Positions 50,371 through 60,794 of a stretch of 64,000 nucleotides of DNA are shown piece by piece. The notes under the pieces were generated by a model. It was not told the origin of the DNA and did not search any database. It saw only the letters and a list, made by a program, of their open reading frames with translations. The stretch spans positions 248,001 to 312,000 of the forward strand of contig JAACJP010000046.1 of assembly GCA_013368375.1 (NCBI GenBank), written 5' to 3'. Numbering within the stretch: the first letter of the stretch is position 1; every line of letters starts with the position of its first letter. Origin of the DNA: Tricholomella constricta (lineage: Eukaryota; Basidiomycota; Agaricomycetes; Agaricales; Lyophyllaceae). The translations under genes and the position numbers were made by a program.

Positions 50371-51457
50371 AATTGACCTTCCAGTCGTTCTCCGACTGCT
50401 TGGGCGTGATGAGGAGCTCGTCCGCGCGTGTGCGCTACATCATCGTCAGCCTAGACGGGACCACACAACAACTCGACGATACACACCTTGACCGCCTCCT
50501 CCCCAAGCGGCTTGCAGCACCACTGCGGCTTGAGCACAGGCTCGATGGGGTCGATTTACTATAAGCATATCACATCATCAGCCCATCCAACTACGCCGCA
50601 CCTGGACACACACCTGCAAATCGGGATCTGCATTGGATTATCCTTGGTCTCGACATACCACCCTCCCTTCTTCAATGTCTTCACCACCTCCACTCTAGCA
50701 TGGAACCTCTTCCACTTCCAGGGCCCCGTATTCGCATTGAACGTCCAAGGTGTTCACAACCTCCAGGTTGTGCCTGACGCCGACCTCGTAGTCGTTCGGG
50801 TCGTGCGCGGGCGTGATCTTGACCGCGCCCGCTCCATGTCGACGGCGACGGCGTCCTTGAGGATCGGGAGGCGGTGCTCGAGAGAGGGGTAGACTGTCGG
50901 ATACGATGCGATGCAGTGAGTGGGCACGTACGCGTGGTAAGAGACAACACGTATCGTGTACCTAGGATCGTCGGGGTGCACAGCAATGGCAGCATCACCG
51001 AGCATTGTTTCTGGACGGATGGCAGCGACCACGATGCGCTCATCTGCGCCGTCATCGCGTCAGCACCACGGGCACATGTAACTGAAACCAGATCCACGTA
51101 CCCGAACCCTCAATGACATACGCAAAACTGGTAATTACTCCAAACTCAAACTTTTCCTTGGGATCGTAGCCGGGCACGGGGAGGAAGGTCCTGTCGGTGA
51201 GCTCCTTCTGCTCGACCTGTGCAGGGGGGCATTAGAGTTAGAGTTAGGCTGCCCATGGCGGAGGGCACGAACCTCGAGGTTGGAGAGGGTGGTATTGAGC
51301 TTGACATACCAGTTGACGAGGCGAATGGCGCGGTAGATGATGCCGTCCTCGTGTAGTTTGCAAAAGGTTTCAGTGACGGCGCGGGAGAGGTTCTGTAATG
51401 GATGGATGGATAATGGTGTGTAATCAGTCGCCGAAAAAGGAAGAAGGTGAGACAATC
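50370..51457 (-). pseudogene. Valyl-tRNA synthetase pseudogene, central part
   Basis: Reading on the minus strand, ValRS segments appear in the normal order but in broken frames: '[18 protein letters not shown]' with '[18 protein letters not shown]' (51400-51280), '[20 protein letters not shown]' with '[12 protein letters not shown]' (51215-51110), '[20 protein letters not shown]' (51025-50965), 'IEPVLKPQWCCKPLGEEAVK' (50555-50500) and 'RADELLITPKQSENDW' (50435-50385). Frameshifts, lost Trp/Asn residues in the QWW motif and altered intron borders show decay. It continues upstream into the chimeric repeat at 51458-51925. Confidence 0.8.
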
Positions 51458-51925
51458 GACGCGGTCTTGCCAGAAGTTTTATACAAGCGCTTCCCGACGA
51501 CGCTCTGGGTGGATATACCGGCGTGGCACCAGCGCACGAGAGAATCAGGGACAGCGACGGTCAAGCCATATCCGAAGTGAAGGCCGCCAGTAACGTTGGG
51601 CGGGGCGACTAGATAACAAAGGTACCGCGAGGCTGGTTATTCCTGGTGGGAAAGTACTTTTGGGTGCTCTCGGGGATTACCATTTATGGAAAGGGGTCGA
51701 CGCCTTTCCTATCCTGGCGGTATGATACGGAATCAACGAAATGTTTTTCGGCCCGCCAGACCGAGCGGCGTGATGTCAATGGGAGCAATCGTCGGTCAGA
51801 TTTTATGGCCAGATCGTCGCGGTATGGGTGTTTTGTTAGGCGAGCCAGAATGTAGGATGAGTAGATAACACCACCTTTGAAGCAAGAATGGCCGCCGGCT
51901 ACCATCCCATCGCCATCGAGGCCGC
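51458..51925. repeat. Left copy of a 468-bp inverted repeat, chimera of ValRS and Spt5-like fragments
   Basis: Matches 60795-61261 in inverted orientation almost base for base; the one difference I found is one G in GGTGGGAAAG. On the minus strand it holds four blocks: an inverted ValRS piece (the plus strand of 51901-51925 encodes 'YHPIAIEAA'), an Spt5-like piece ('LARLTKHPYRDDLA', about 51880-51690), a ValRS piece beginning 'PESTQKYF', and a ValRS piece reading '[20 protein letters not shown]' (about 51545-51460). The left copy is bracketed by an 18-bp direct repeat, GATTGTCTCACCTTCTTC on the minus strand (51441-51458 and 51923-51940). Confidence 0.85.
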
Positions 51926-52197
51926 GAAGAAGGTGAGACAATCTCAACGCCGAAGTGACCCTTATTAGGGAAGGTGTCGACACATTGCCTTATTGGTCGG
52001 GCTCGTGATCAATTCACATGGCAGCGAGACGGAAAAGGATTGGGCGGTGGTAATCCTGCCGTCCTTGGGCCGTCATGGGAGGTGATAGAACATGAACCCA
52101 ATGAGTCACAGTTCATTAGGTCTCCGGACCCCATATTAGACAGCCATATTGATGCTATTTATCCTCTCGATTATCCGGAACAATTTACATGGGTAGA

Positions 52198-55100
52198 CTA
52201 TAGATTTAAGTGGGATGGCCCGAACATTTCCTCAAGGACAGGATGGTTATACGATAAGGGCAAAGTCCTTCCATTCACCACGTCTTGATATTGCCTCCTG
52301 ACCCTAGGGATCAAATTATTTAACGATACGAAAATTAATTTAGAAGTATTGACAAACCTCATTATGTTGTTCGAAAACGTTAGCTCAACGGGTGGCTGAA
52401 TATCCAGTCCTTCAAGCGTTCGTTGGCCTTGGCCAGCGAGCCACGCCGCATCATAAAAGTTTCGCGGGAGGCCAGGAACAGCATCAGTGTAGATGTGGTC
52501 GGGGCGGGTGGCGACTACTCGAGCGTGAGGGAACCTACCAGGATCAGGACGATTGGCGCCGTTGAACCGTTTGCGCAGATGGAGTTTGTCAAACGTGCGG
52601 AGCCAATCATCGACTTCAGGACTGCGCCAGCACATCTTCGTGACGACGTAACGACGATTGCCTTGAGAATCATAATCCGTTTCGTCCCCGCTCATAGCCT
52701 GTGCTGTCAGCCGTGCCCAGGTACCAATATGGCAAGCAAGGGAAGGATCTCCCTGGAACGTCAGGAATGTTTCCCGGCGGCGCCGGAAAAGCTGACAGAG
52801 GAATGAGTTGATACTCGTTGGCACTTGCGACAGCACTCACCCCGCGCCTCCGACCAAACCGTACTTCTAATGTCTCACGATCTTCATCGTCTTGAGTGCG
52901 TGGCGTTATAGTCCTCTTGTACGTGTTCTTCAGTTGAATCAGATGGGTCTTGAAGGCGTCTTCTAGAGTGCGTTTATCGGTACATGCGTACTCCCCAAGA
53001 CTGACGAAACCTTCCGCGAAGACTTCCGCTGCGCGTAAGTTCCAAGATGAGTTACGCTTCCCATTTAGGTCCAGAAGGAAGCTCTGAAGCGAAGGTCCAT
53101 GTGCGTCATTCATTGTCCGTTCAAATTTGAGCACGTCGTCCGGTGTAGCGGAAGTGATCGGTGAATGCTTGCGTCTCCGCTTCATGAGCAAGAGGGCATA
53201 TTCGCGTACGTTGCTCTATCAGACATTGAGTGACATGATCGAGATTAAATTAAGAGGACTTACCTGGAGCTCGATTGTTTCGGCTGACCGATGGTTAATG
53301 GTTGGGCCAAGAGACGAGGAACGACGTCGCCCAGATTTTTTCGCTTTTGAGCAACTCGGCGAGGATGTGCATGGTGGTTCCCGCTTCTTGATGGCGCGGA
53401 GAACGACTGCTACATCATGTTTTGAAGCAGGGATTTCATGAGGCTGATGCCAATAGTTAGATACACCGCTCATAGGACTGGGGAGGCACGTACATTCTTA
53501 CTGGCAAAATAGTTGGTATAGAATCCATCCTGCTTAACAGTCAGAGAATTCATATATATAAAAAACGATACGCACTATTACAGGATCATCAAAGATGACA
53601 GAGCTCTTCCTTCCTAGCCATCCATGAGAGTCGAATTCCTCTGTATCGCCATCAAAACCACCATCCGTGTCTTCATCAATATCCATGTTGTCCGAGGAAG
53701 GTTCAGCAGCATTTCGTCTGTAGCGAGCAACACGGGGCGCATCGACTATGTCGGACCAGGCAAACGGATTGCCACCCGTATCTGCGCTGAGGTGAGGGGA
53801 AATTTGCCTTGGACCTTGCCGCGAGATGTCAGATAATCTGAGGCATAAAAAGGAGGGCAGTAGTTCTTACCGGCCCCTTTCGGCTCGTCATCATCGTCGC
53901 TGTCCGAACTATCATCGTCACCTCCAAAATTGTAAAACCCTCCCTCTGACGTGTCTTGGCGCGCCTTCCATTGATACTCCTCCATAAGTTGGTCATCATC
54001 ACTACCACTGGAGCTCTCCTCCATGTCATAGTCATCGTCGAGCGGCACCATTGTATGTGATCGCAGAGGAATAATAGCAGCTGTGATCAACCCTTTCGGC
54101 TTGTCATCATCGTCGTCCGTCGTAAGATCATCGACATCTCCGAAATCGAAAATCTCTCCCTCTGACGTGTCTTCGCGTGCCTTCCATTTAGCCTTGCACG
54201 CTCGCGTGAATCTCGTGTGATCTTCCTCCATGACTTGGTCATCATCACCACTATCAGTGTCATAGTCACCATCTTTGTTGGAGCCTGAGTTTTCGTTTGT
54301 GGCTCTAGATAGAGACACTTGAGCAGGCATCGGCAGCTCAGAGCCTTCGTTATTAGCAGTGCCGAAGTCGTTGGGAGCCTGGAACGACGCAGAAGGGGAG
54401 CAGGATGATGCGTCATGAATCCTCGTGTTCGTATGGAATGGGCTGGTGGCACAGGTGAAGGATGTGTCAAGGGGTCGCATTGTAGAGTCCGCCTCGTTCA
54501 CGTTTGGAAGCTCAGCAGAGGCCGATCGCTCAGGGGCAAAGGAAAACGACGCGTCGCGGAAGAGCTTTGCTACGCTGGGCATCTTCGTTTCAGATGCAAA
54601 GCAGAATGAAGTTTCTCGAAATATCGCAGTCGGCGTCTCTGTGCGATTGTTGAACGTCTTTGGGGGGGGATCGCTCGCCGGGGTGATGGGTGTGGGTGGT
54701 GTTCTCATTCTCGAATCCTCTTCGCTTGCATTCGCGGGATCGACAGACGCCTCGGTTGACCCAACGCCAAAGCAAAACGATTCGTCGCGGATTACCTTGG
54801 CCAGCTTTTCTGTGTCATCACTGGGCACGTTCGTGGGGACGGAGGATGTGGGCATGGAGGCTTCGGGGATGGTTTGGGAGGCGGGTGCGCTACCTGGCAT
54901 AGTGGTCCGAGAGCCAGGATCATCGTCTGCGACAGTCGGCTGGGACCTGTGGACGTCACCTGGGGCGCCTGCCTGACACATCCGCACCTCGCCAGAGGCG
55001 GCGGCTTGAGGTATCAAAGCACACGGGGAGATGATTCCTGTGTCAGCGCTAACTTGGAACAAGGACGCGGTGCTTTGGGTGCTGGTTTGGGAGCCAGGAA

Positions 55101-56267
55101 TATTCTCTGCGACAATCGGTTGGCACATGGGAACGTCACCTGTGACGGTGGTCAATTGCATGGGTGCGTCGCTTGGGGCGGTGCGCTGGGGCATTGAGAT
55201 GTCACCCAGAACTGAAGTTGTAGACACGCGTACATTGTCTCCGATGGTAATATGGGGAATACACGCGTCATTTAGCGTCGCGGAGGCGGAGGATATGGGC
55301 ATCGTGATTTCGGTGATGGTTTGAGGGGCCGGCGCGCTACCTTTCACAGTGGTTCGGGAATCAGGACTATCACCTGCGACAGTCGACTGGGGCCTGTGGA
55401 CGTCACCTGGGGCGCCTGCCTGACACATTGGCGCCTCGCCAGAGGCGGCGGCTTGAGGTACCAAAGCACGCGGGGAGGTAATTGCTGTGTCAGCTACAAC
55501 GATGGCTTGGGCCGAAGATGCATCATCCGGGATGATAGGAGCTCTACGTATGTTGAAGGCCGTGTTCGAACCCGACTCGGCATTCCCTATAATAGATGGA
55601 TTTTTTATAGCGGATCAATCAATACCTGGTACAGAAAACCCACATTGAACAGAATGGTTTCCGGCAAGTCGAAGTGTATACTTCAGACGCACACTGGCCT
55701 GGGAGAATGAGTTAAAACAAGAAACTTGCAAATGACTGTGAAAGCTACCTCTCCAGGATCACTGGAGGAAAAGTCCCCTGTCGTATCTTTGAGTTTCTTT
55801 GGAGGCGGCTCTCCCCTTTCAGGTGGCTGACTTTGCTCTCCAATTGGCGAGGTAGTGCTTCGGGGAGGTGAGAGCTCCCGATAACGTTTACTTCCTCTTT
55901 TTCGTGACCCCTGAATAAGAGGCTGACCTACCGATGAGCTCCCTTCAGCCCTGGGGCCCTCGTCTTCCGTGAGCTCAGAGGACTGCATGTCCATATCCAT
56001 GTCCATATCCATGTCCATGTCCATATCATGAAAGGCTCCCGTGTTGTCTTGAATTTGAGTAGTCTCGACCGTATCGGGATTGGGTGCACCAATCTACTAA
56101 TCTCATCAGAGGCTCTCCTCACTGCAGAAAGATAAACCGACCGTTCGTGGTCGCGTTTTCCGAGTTGAGCTACTCATCATGGCGAGTGATGGCCATTCGT
56201 TGGGCATTTGGGCGAGGTTGGATGAGCGTGGTAGAAGAGTAGACAGAGCGTTGGGACAAGGTGGCAT
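52198..56267 (-). CDS. Large acidic, repeat-rich protein of unknown function
   Basis: This is probably one multi-exon gene. The N-terminal part has a run of Met-Asp repeats (about 55985-56024) followed by 'SSELTEDEGPRAEG'. A long exon (55464-53746, 572 codons) carries degenerate repeats of 'MCQAGAPGDVHR' and 'TVAGDSPDSRTT', then three copies of a motif like 'VIRDESFCFG', 'IFRETSFCFA' and 'LFRDASFSFA', then acidic stretches. The C-terminal exons (53191-52670 and 52836-52198) contain 'KFERTMNDAHGPSLQSFLLD', 'MCWRSPEVDDWLRTFDKLHL', 'GRFPHARVVATRPDHI' and 'PGLPRNFYDAAWLAGQGQ'. I recall similar C-terminal blocks from many Agaricomycete hypothetical proteins but cannot name a domain. The start is uncertain and exon borders between 53191 and 53746 are not fixed; it could be two genes. 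Confidence 0.5.
54480..54800 (-). repeat. Three-copy coding motif R-(D/E)-x-SF-(C/S)-F
   Basis: Within the acidic repeat protein, 'RDESFCF', 'RETSFCF' and 'RDASFSF' recur at spacings of about 55 and 25 residues, with similar Ser/Ala-rich flanks. They look like short linear binding motifs rather than a folded domain. Confidence 0.65.
55985..56024 (-). repeat. ATGGAC hexanucleotide repeat encoding Met-Asp
   Basis: Six to seven ATGGAC/ATGGAT units in tandem in the N-terminal coding region of the acidic repeat protein. Confidence 0.85.
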
Positions 56268-56608
56268 TGCTTCGCTCGTTATATCTATATTCAGGTATTC
56301 ATGCGATGTCTTTGTGATATTTCTCCGCACTCACCTTTGTCTCGTTATGCCACCACACCGAGGCTCATCAATCCGTTCATTGTCGAAATCACGACTTGAG
56401 CACGTGGGCCTCGGCACGGAGGTCGATAGCGTTGCTTGGCGTCGTCGCGGAAATTTGCCGTCGCAGGCTTGCGGGTGGTTTCGCTTTTTATATTGGGAGT
56501 CGGAGTCAGTGTGATTCTGATTTTGTGGGTGTGAAAGTAGACCACATACCATGTCCTCTTTACACCTTGGGCAGCGCGTTAACATTGAGAAGGTTCTGCG
56601 CTGTAGTT

Positions 56609-56724
56609 GTGGGACGGGTAATCCTTCATGATCAATGCTCTGACTAGATGTGGGACGGGTAATCCTTCATGATCAATGCTCTGACTAGATGTGGGACGGG
56701 TAATCCTTCATGATCAATGCTCTG
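56609..56724. repeat. 41-bp tandem repeat, nearly three copies
   Basis: The unit begins GTGGGACGGGTAATCCTTCA and ends CTCTGACTAGAT. Two full copies and a third truncated after CTCTGAC are identical. It lies in the gap between the Spt5-like gene (3' side) and the acidic-repeat gene (5' side). Confidence 0.92.
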
Positions 56725-56811
56725 ACACACTAAGGTATTTAAATTCCGTAACTCAGCCTATCTAATTACAGCATGACACGGCTCACAAAAAGAAAACAGA
56801 GAAGACAACTA

Positions 56812-59399
56812 CTAGGTGATGACAGCCAAGGTTTTTGTAGGAAATTGTATTCTTTCCTTTGGGTCGCGCTTTCCGTGACGATTGCGTACAACACAATCAG
56901 TAGCTCCGACACTGACGACACAATATTCCGTTGCCCCCGAGCTATCACCACCGAGGACAATCACGTTTTGACCTTTTACACTTGGCACCACGGGTTGGAC
57001 GTATTTCTCCGGAACCAGGAGCGTCGAGTGCACTCCGAGCACAATCTTGGCCAAAGATGCCTCGGTTCCAACCCAAAGTCCGAATTTACCTTCATAGTCT
57101 CCATGGCTCCAGCCTGGGTCACGAAGGACGGCTTTGGTATCCTTGAACTGAACCTTGATTCGTTTTCCTGCGAGAAAGGGTGATTCCATCCACGGGTTGT
57201 AGGCTATACATACGACAGGCACAAAACTGGTCAATGTTCCTCAGTGATATATATCCAGAAGAAACTTACGGAACGCAGAAAGGGAGTTCGGGGTCCGAGA
57301 AGAGGGGTTCCAAGCTGGGCTAAATGACACACTGGAGGCGGGAGGAAGAGGCGTTGACGGCGTCAAAGGAAGGGCCGATGGTCCAATGTCCATCCTTTCA
57401 CCAGACCCTAAAAATGAGCTGGAAGGTTTAGGTTTCGTGAAGGAGTTAGTCTGCGTGGAGCCTAACGGAGTCAGGTCAGGATCATCCCTAGATAAGAGCT
57501 AAATGAGTCCGTTCAAGTTTGTGAAATAATAATGATACGTACAGTAAGGCTAAATTCGATTGATGCAGATGCTCCCGTCGCATTGTCGCCTGAATTTCAA
57601 CCACAAAAACGTTACCGGATTCGGTCGACTTTATAATCCCTGTATAGTCCTTCCATCTACCGTGACCGATGATCCGAACTTGTCGTCCAATGTTGGGATC
57701 GATTTCCCGGCGGAGAATTTGTACCTCGTGATTCGGTCTACGATGATTGAAACTCGACTCTGAAAAATTGACGGAGTGAGAAGGAACAACCACCTGGCTC
57801 GACATCAATACCCTGGTTGTGAATGACATACGAGAGAGCCCACCTCCTGCGCAGTTTGGTGACTGTAGACTACAAGCGTGTCTTGAATATTTGATATGAC
57901 CCACCCATCAACGCCCACGTGGGGTCCGGCTGCGATGATGACTTCGTCCCCGATTGTGACCTTCTTTCGCAGCGAGTCGACGGGCAACGTGAGCTGCATA
58001 TTGTCAGATGATAAACGGACGACAGCCTCCTCGTCAATAATGCTTTCGACTATACCCGAGGCACCTTGAGCTTGTCCTGTCACTACCCTGACGGGATCAC
58101 CTGAACACAGGCGACGCGCTGCCATGATTTCCAACGTGTGTGCTAAAAACTCCTCAGGAATAGACTTTGAGTGTCTGAAGAGCGCTATTTCGTCGAGCGA
58201 CGGGATAGCTGCGTCGGGGTGGAAGTCATCCGTCTCTAAGCATAAATATCCATCGAGGAAGAGGTTGCCCCTGAAAACAAAAGCTTGGTTTCGAGTTTCG
58301 ACGGACTCATGTCCCCAAATCTTTTTTATTTTGTCGGCATCGAAGAGGGCTTGCTGGGGACGGGTAGTACTTCGTGGAAGACTGCTGGTACGTCTCCGTT
58401 TTCCAGGGGTAGACTTCCGGCGCTGAAAATTGATGCGAGGGACAACTATGACGTCCGCCCCCCAGGTGCCGTAGCCTTTGACGAAAGCCAGATCGCCGCG
58501 GTATGGGTACTTTGTTAGGCGAAGCCAGGATGGACTGGAGGGTGAGTATGAAACACTTTCTTTGAGCCAAGACGGCCCATCTTCTGGTTCAACGACGTGT
58601 ACCTGTTTGCAAAAAACATTAGCAACACCTAGACACAACTCCTGAACATCGCTGGCTTTGGTCGCTTCCACGACAATCCAACCAGGCCGAGAGGCTCGAC
58701 CAATGATAGACTGAATCGGCCAGCGAGACACGTCGCCAGACATAATTTTTGTCATCAAGACGAAAGCCACAGACTCCTCACACCCGGGCTGGGTTGCTGT
58801 CAGTATCGATTGCGTTGAATTGGTGGTGTCACTCACTTTCACGGCAACCCTCCACAGATGCGGGTTACCAACAACAAAAGGCAAATCATGAGGAGGAGGA
58901 GAATATTGCAAATCATTAGTGCGCCCTCGCGCACGCGCGCGATCAAGCAAGGAATCCCATCCATCCTCTTGAGCACGGGTGTTTTCAAGCAAAAGAAGAT
59001 GGTGCGAACGCGTCCGGTCCAGGGGGATAGGTTCGTCGTCATCATCTTCATCATCATCTTGGATGAAACCATCTAGATGGGGCAGTCAATTCGAGAATAT
59101 ATCACAAATATTAAATCCACGAACCATCTTCATCGCCATCGTCCTCATCCTCGCTGACATCGTCGACGGTCGCTTCTAAACTCAAAAACATCCGAGCATC
59201 CTGCGCCTAACAAATAATATGTAAGATTTAACTTGATCACGAGTTACAGGTTCATCTTCGTACCTCCATTCGAGACCGCTTGGTTGGCATCTTAGAAGAT
59301 TTCTACGACGCAGGTGTCAGGTGGGCCTTGCAGATAGCTGACGAGAATTTTTGTCTACCTTACATTGGAAGTTTCATTCGCATCATTGTTATTGTCCAT
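56812..59399 (-). CDS. Spt5-like protein with NGN-like and multiple KOW domains
   Basis: The start at 59399 ('MDNNNDANETSN') is followed by acidic exons and 'ENTRAQEDGWDSLLDRARAR'. An NGN-like segment comes next ('WRVAVKV' to 'VHVVEPEDGPSWLK'), and then KOW-type motifs: 'LRLTKYPYRGDLAFVKGYG', 'GDPVRVVTGQAQGASGIVES', 'IGDEVIIAAGPHVGVDGWVI', 'IGRQVRIIGHGRWKDYTGII' and 'LAGKRIKVQFKDTKAVLRDP'. A Ser/Pro-rich linker precedes the last exon (stop at 56812-56814). True Spt5 is the universally conserved elongation factor that clamps RNA polymerase. This shorter, diverged copy belongs to a family that I recall as multi-copy in Agaricomycetes, so it is probably not the housekeeping gene. It has no visible disruption. 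A fragment of a related gene sits in both inverted repeats at 51.7 and 60.9 kb. Confidence 0.8.
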
Positions 59400-59470
59400 A
59401 TTTCGACTATTATGATGTATGTAGTTAGACTAATGCTATGACAAACCCGCCCAGCAGCGGCAAGAGGTGG

Positions 59471-59685
59471 GGACGACGGAGGTGAACGGGGAACAAGTTG
59501 GGGAAAAGTTGTTTAGATTTGTGGTCCCAGATTATAACGGGCGGGTAACTTTAGGGCAGGCGTAAATCCAATTTAGGGCAGGCTTAAATAAAGCCTGCCC
59601 TAAACTCACGCGCCCGTTATAATCTGGCACCACAAGTCTAAACAACTTTTCCCAACTTGATCCCGTCCCACCACCACCGTTCCGT
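59471..59685. mobile_element. Foldback (long inverted-repeat) element, MITE-like
   Basis: The left arm (about 59471-59562) contains AACAAGTTGGGGAAAAGTTG, TTTAGATTTGTGG, AGATTATAACGGGCG and TTTAGGGCAGGC. The right arm (about 59591-59685) is its inverse: GCCTGCCCTAAA, GCGCCCGTTATAATCTGG, CCACAAGTCTAAACAAC and TTTTCCCAACTTGAT. The loop is only about 28 bp and holds another TTTAGGGCAGGC. Arm similarity is about 85-90 % by eye. It sits about 70 bp upstream of the Spt5-like start codon, so it may overlap the promoter. Confidence 0.8.
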
Positions 59686-59699
59686 ATGAAGACTGTAGA

Positions 59700-60254
59700 T
59701 TAGAATTATCGTAGCTGATTATTTGAATTGAACAACCTTTTCTGAATTGCACTACAAAGCGGTCATGTCGGTGACTGTTGTACCGCACGCACTAGGGAGC
59801 AACCTCGCCCGGCAATGCGCCACAGCAAAGGCTAAGTGTTTGATAAAATTATTCTGAACTAATCAACGTCGCTAACATTTTTGGCTGGCAGACGATTCGG
59901 GCCGACATGCAAACTCATACTTCGAGACGACAACAAGGGTGTGCTATACAGGAACGATCCCGGGCCTCGCTGCTGGTGGAGGACGTCATGTCGCGACACA
60001 CGCCGCAGTTGCAATCAATAGTTACTCCAAATCGGCGGGCTTACAGAGGGCCGTTTGACCAGATCCTGGACTAAGGTTCTTCAAGGTGCGGAACCTTTTC
60101 TCAATTTTGATCGTCGCATGTCAAACTTACCAGAGTCTACAGACACATTCATCCGCTTCTTCGACACTGGTAAGCTGTCGTTCGCCACTACCACGAGCAT
60201 CACCCTTGGGGTGTTCGTCGCGTTCTGCGCATCCCGTTTTCCCTGCTCACCATC
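59700..60254. other. Region without a recognised gene
   Basis: It lies between the foldback element and the GH3 fragment. No coding block was recognised; it may contain further rearranged gene pieces. Confidence 0.3.
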
Positions 60255-60475
60255 GCGCATGTCTGCCTATTCTGATCGTCATCCGCAGATCCCTGTTGAT
60301 AAGCCGAGTTTCTCTCAACTGTTCGCATCGAGGAAAGTACTTCACGCCGCAGATGCCGATGGGTCAAAGCTCAGGTCCAACGACGACTTCCAAATCGCCG
60401 ACGCAGCCCGAAACTCGGACGTTGCCATCGTCCCTGTAAGCCCCAGTCCGTCACCGCCGCTGACCGACGCCCCGA
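60255..60475 (+). pseudogene. GH3 beta-glucosidase gene fragment
   Basis: GCCTATTCTGATCGTCATCC, then GCAGATCCCTGTTGATAAGC and AAGTACTTCACGCCGCAGAT, match the minus strand of the GH3 gene around 10575-10480. After a jump, GCAGCCCGAAACTCGGACGT and GTAAGCCCC match 10207-10105 ('DAARNSDVAIV' and the following intron start). About 290 bp present in the gene between these blocks is missing. Intron sequence on both sides is retained, so the fragment came from DNA rather than mRNA. Confidence 0.85.
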
Positions 60476-60570
60476 CCCCGACTTCCTTCGATTCTCCCAA
60501 TCTCAATCCCAAGAGCGTACGTCTGTGACTTGATCCTAAGCCAGACTCGCTTACTCTCACTTCATGTTCA

Positions 60571-60715
60571 GCTAAAAAAGAGCAAAAGGAAGCAAAGCTC
60601 GCCGCCAAGGACCCGCCGCGGACAAGAAACCAAAGGCCGAAAAGGCAAAGAAGGATGATGCTCCCGATCTCCCCTTCGTCGACCTCGCCCCCAAGGGCCA
60701 AAAAAGGGTCCGTCA
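60571..60715 (+). pseudogene. Valyl-tRNA synthetase fragment, N-terminal lysine-rich part
   Basis: Encodes 'AKKEQKEAKLAAKDP', then, after a frameshift, 'KPKAEKAKKDDAPDLPFVDL' and 'APKGQK'. This is the charged N-terminal extension and the start of fungal cytosolic ValRS. It is followed by a plausible intron and then by the chimeric repeat 60795-61261, in which the next ValRS exon ('PIAIEAAWYDWWYAQG') is present in reverse. Confidence 0.7.
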
Positions 60716-60794
60716 ACTCGCACGTTGCCCCCTCCCCTACTTATACACTTATACACCTATCCCACAGCCCTGAGCGTACCACCAGTCGTACCAG

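Noticed and set aside
55321..55710. Plus-strand frames opposite the acidic repeat gene
   Set aside because: Repeats on the opposite strand automatically keep several frames open; the composition favours the minus strand.
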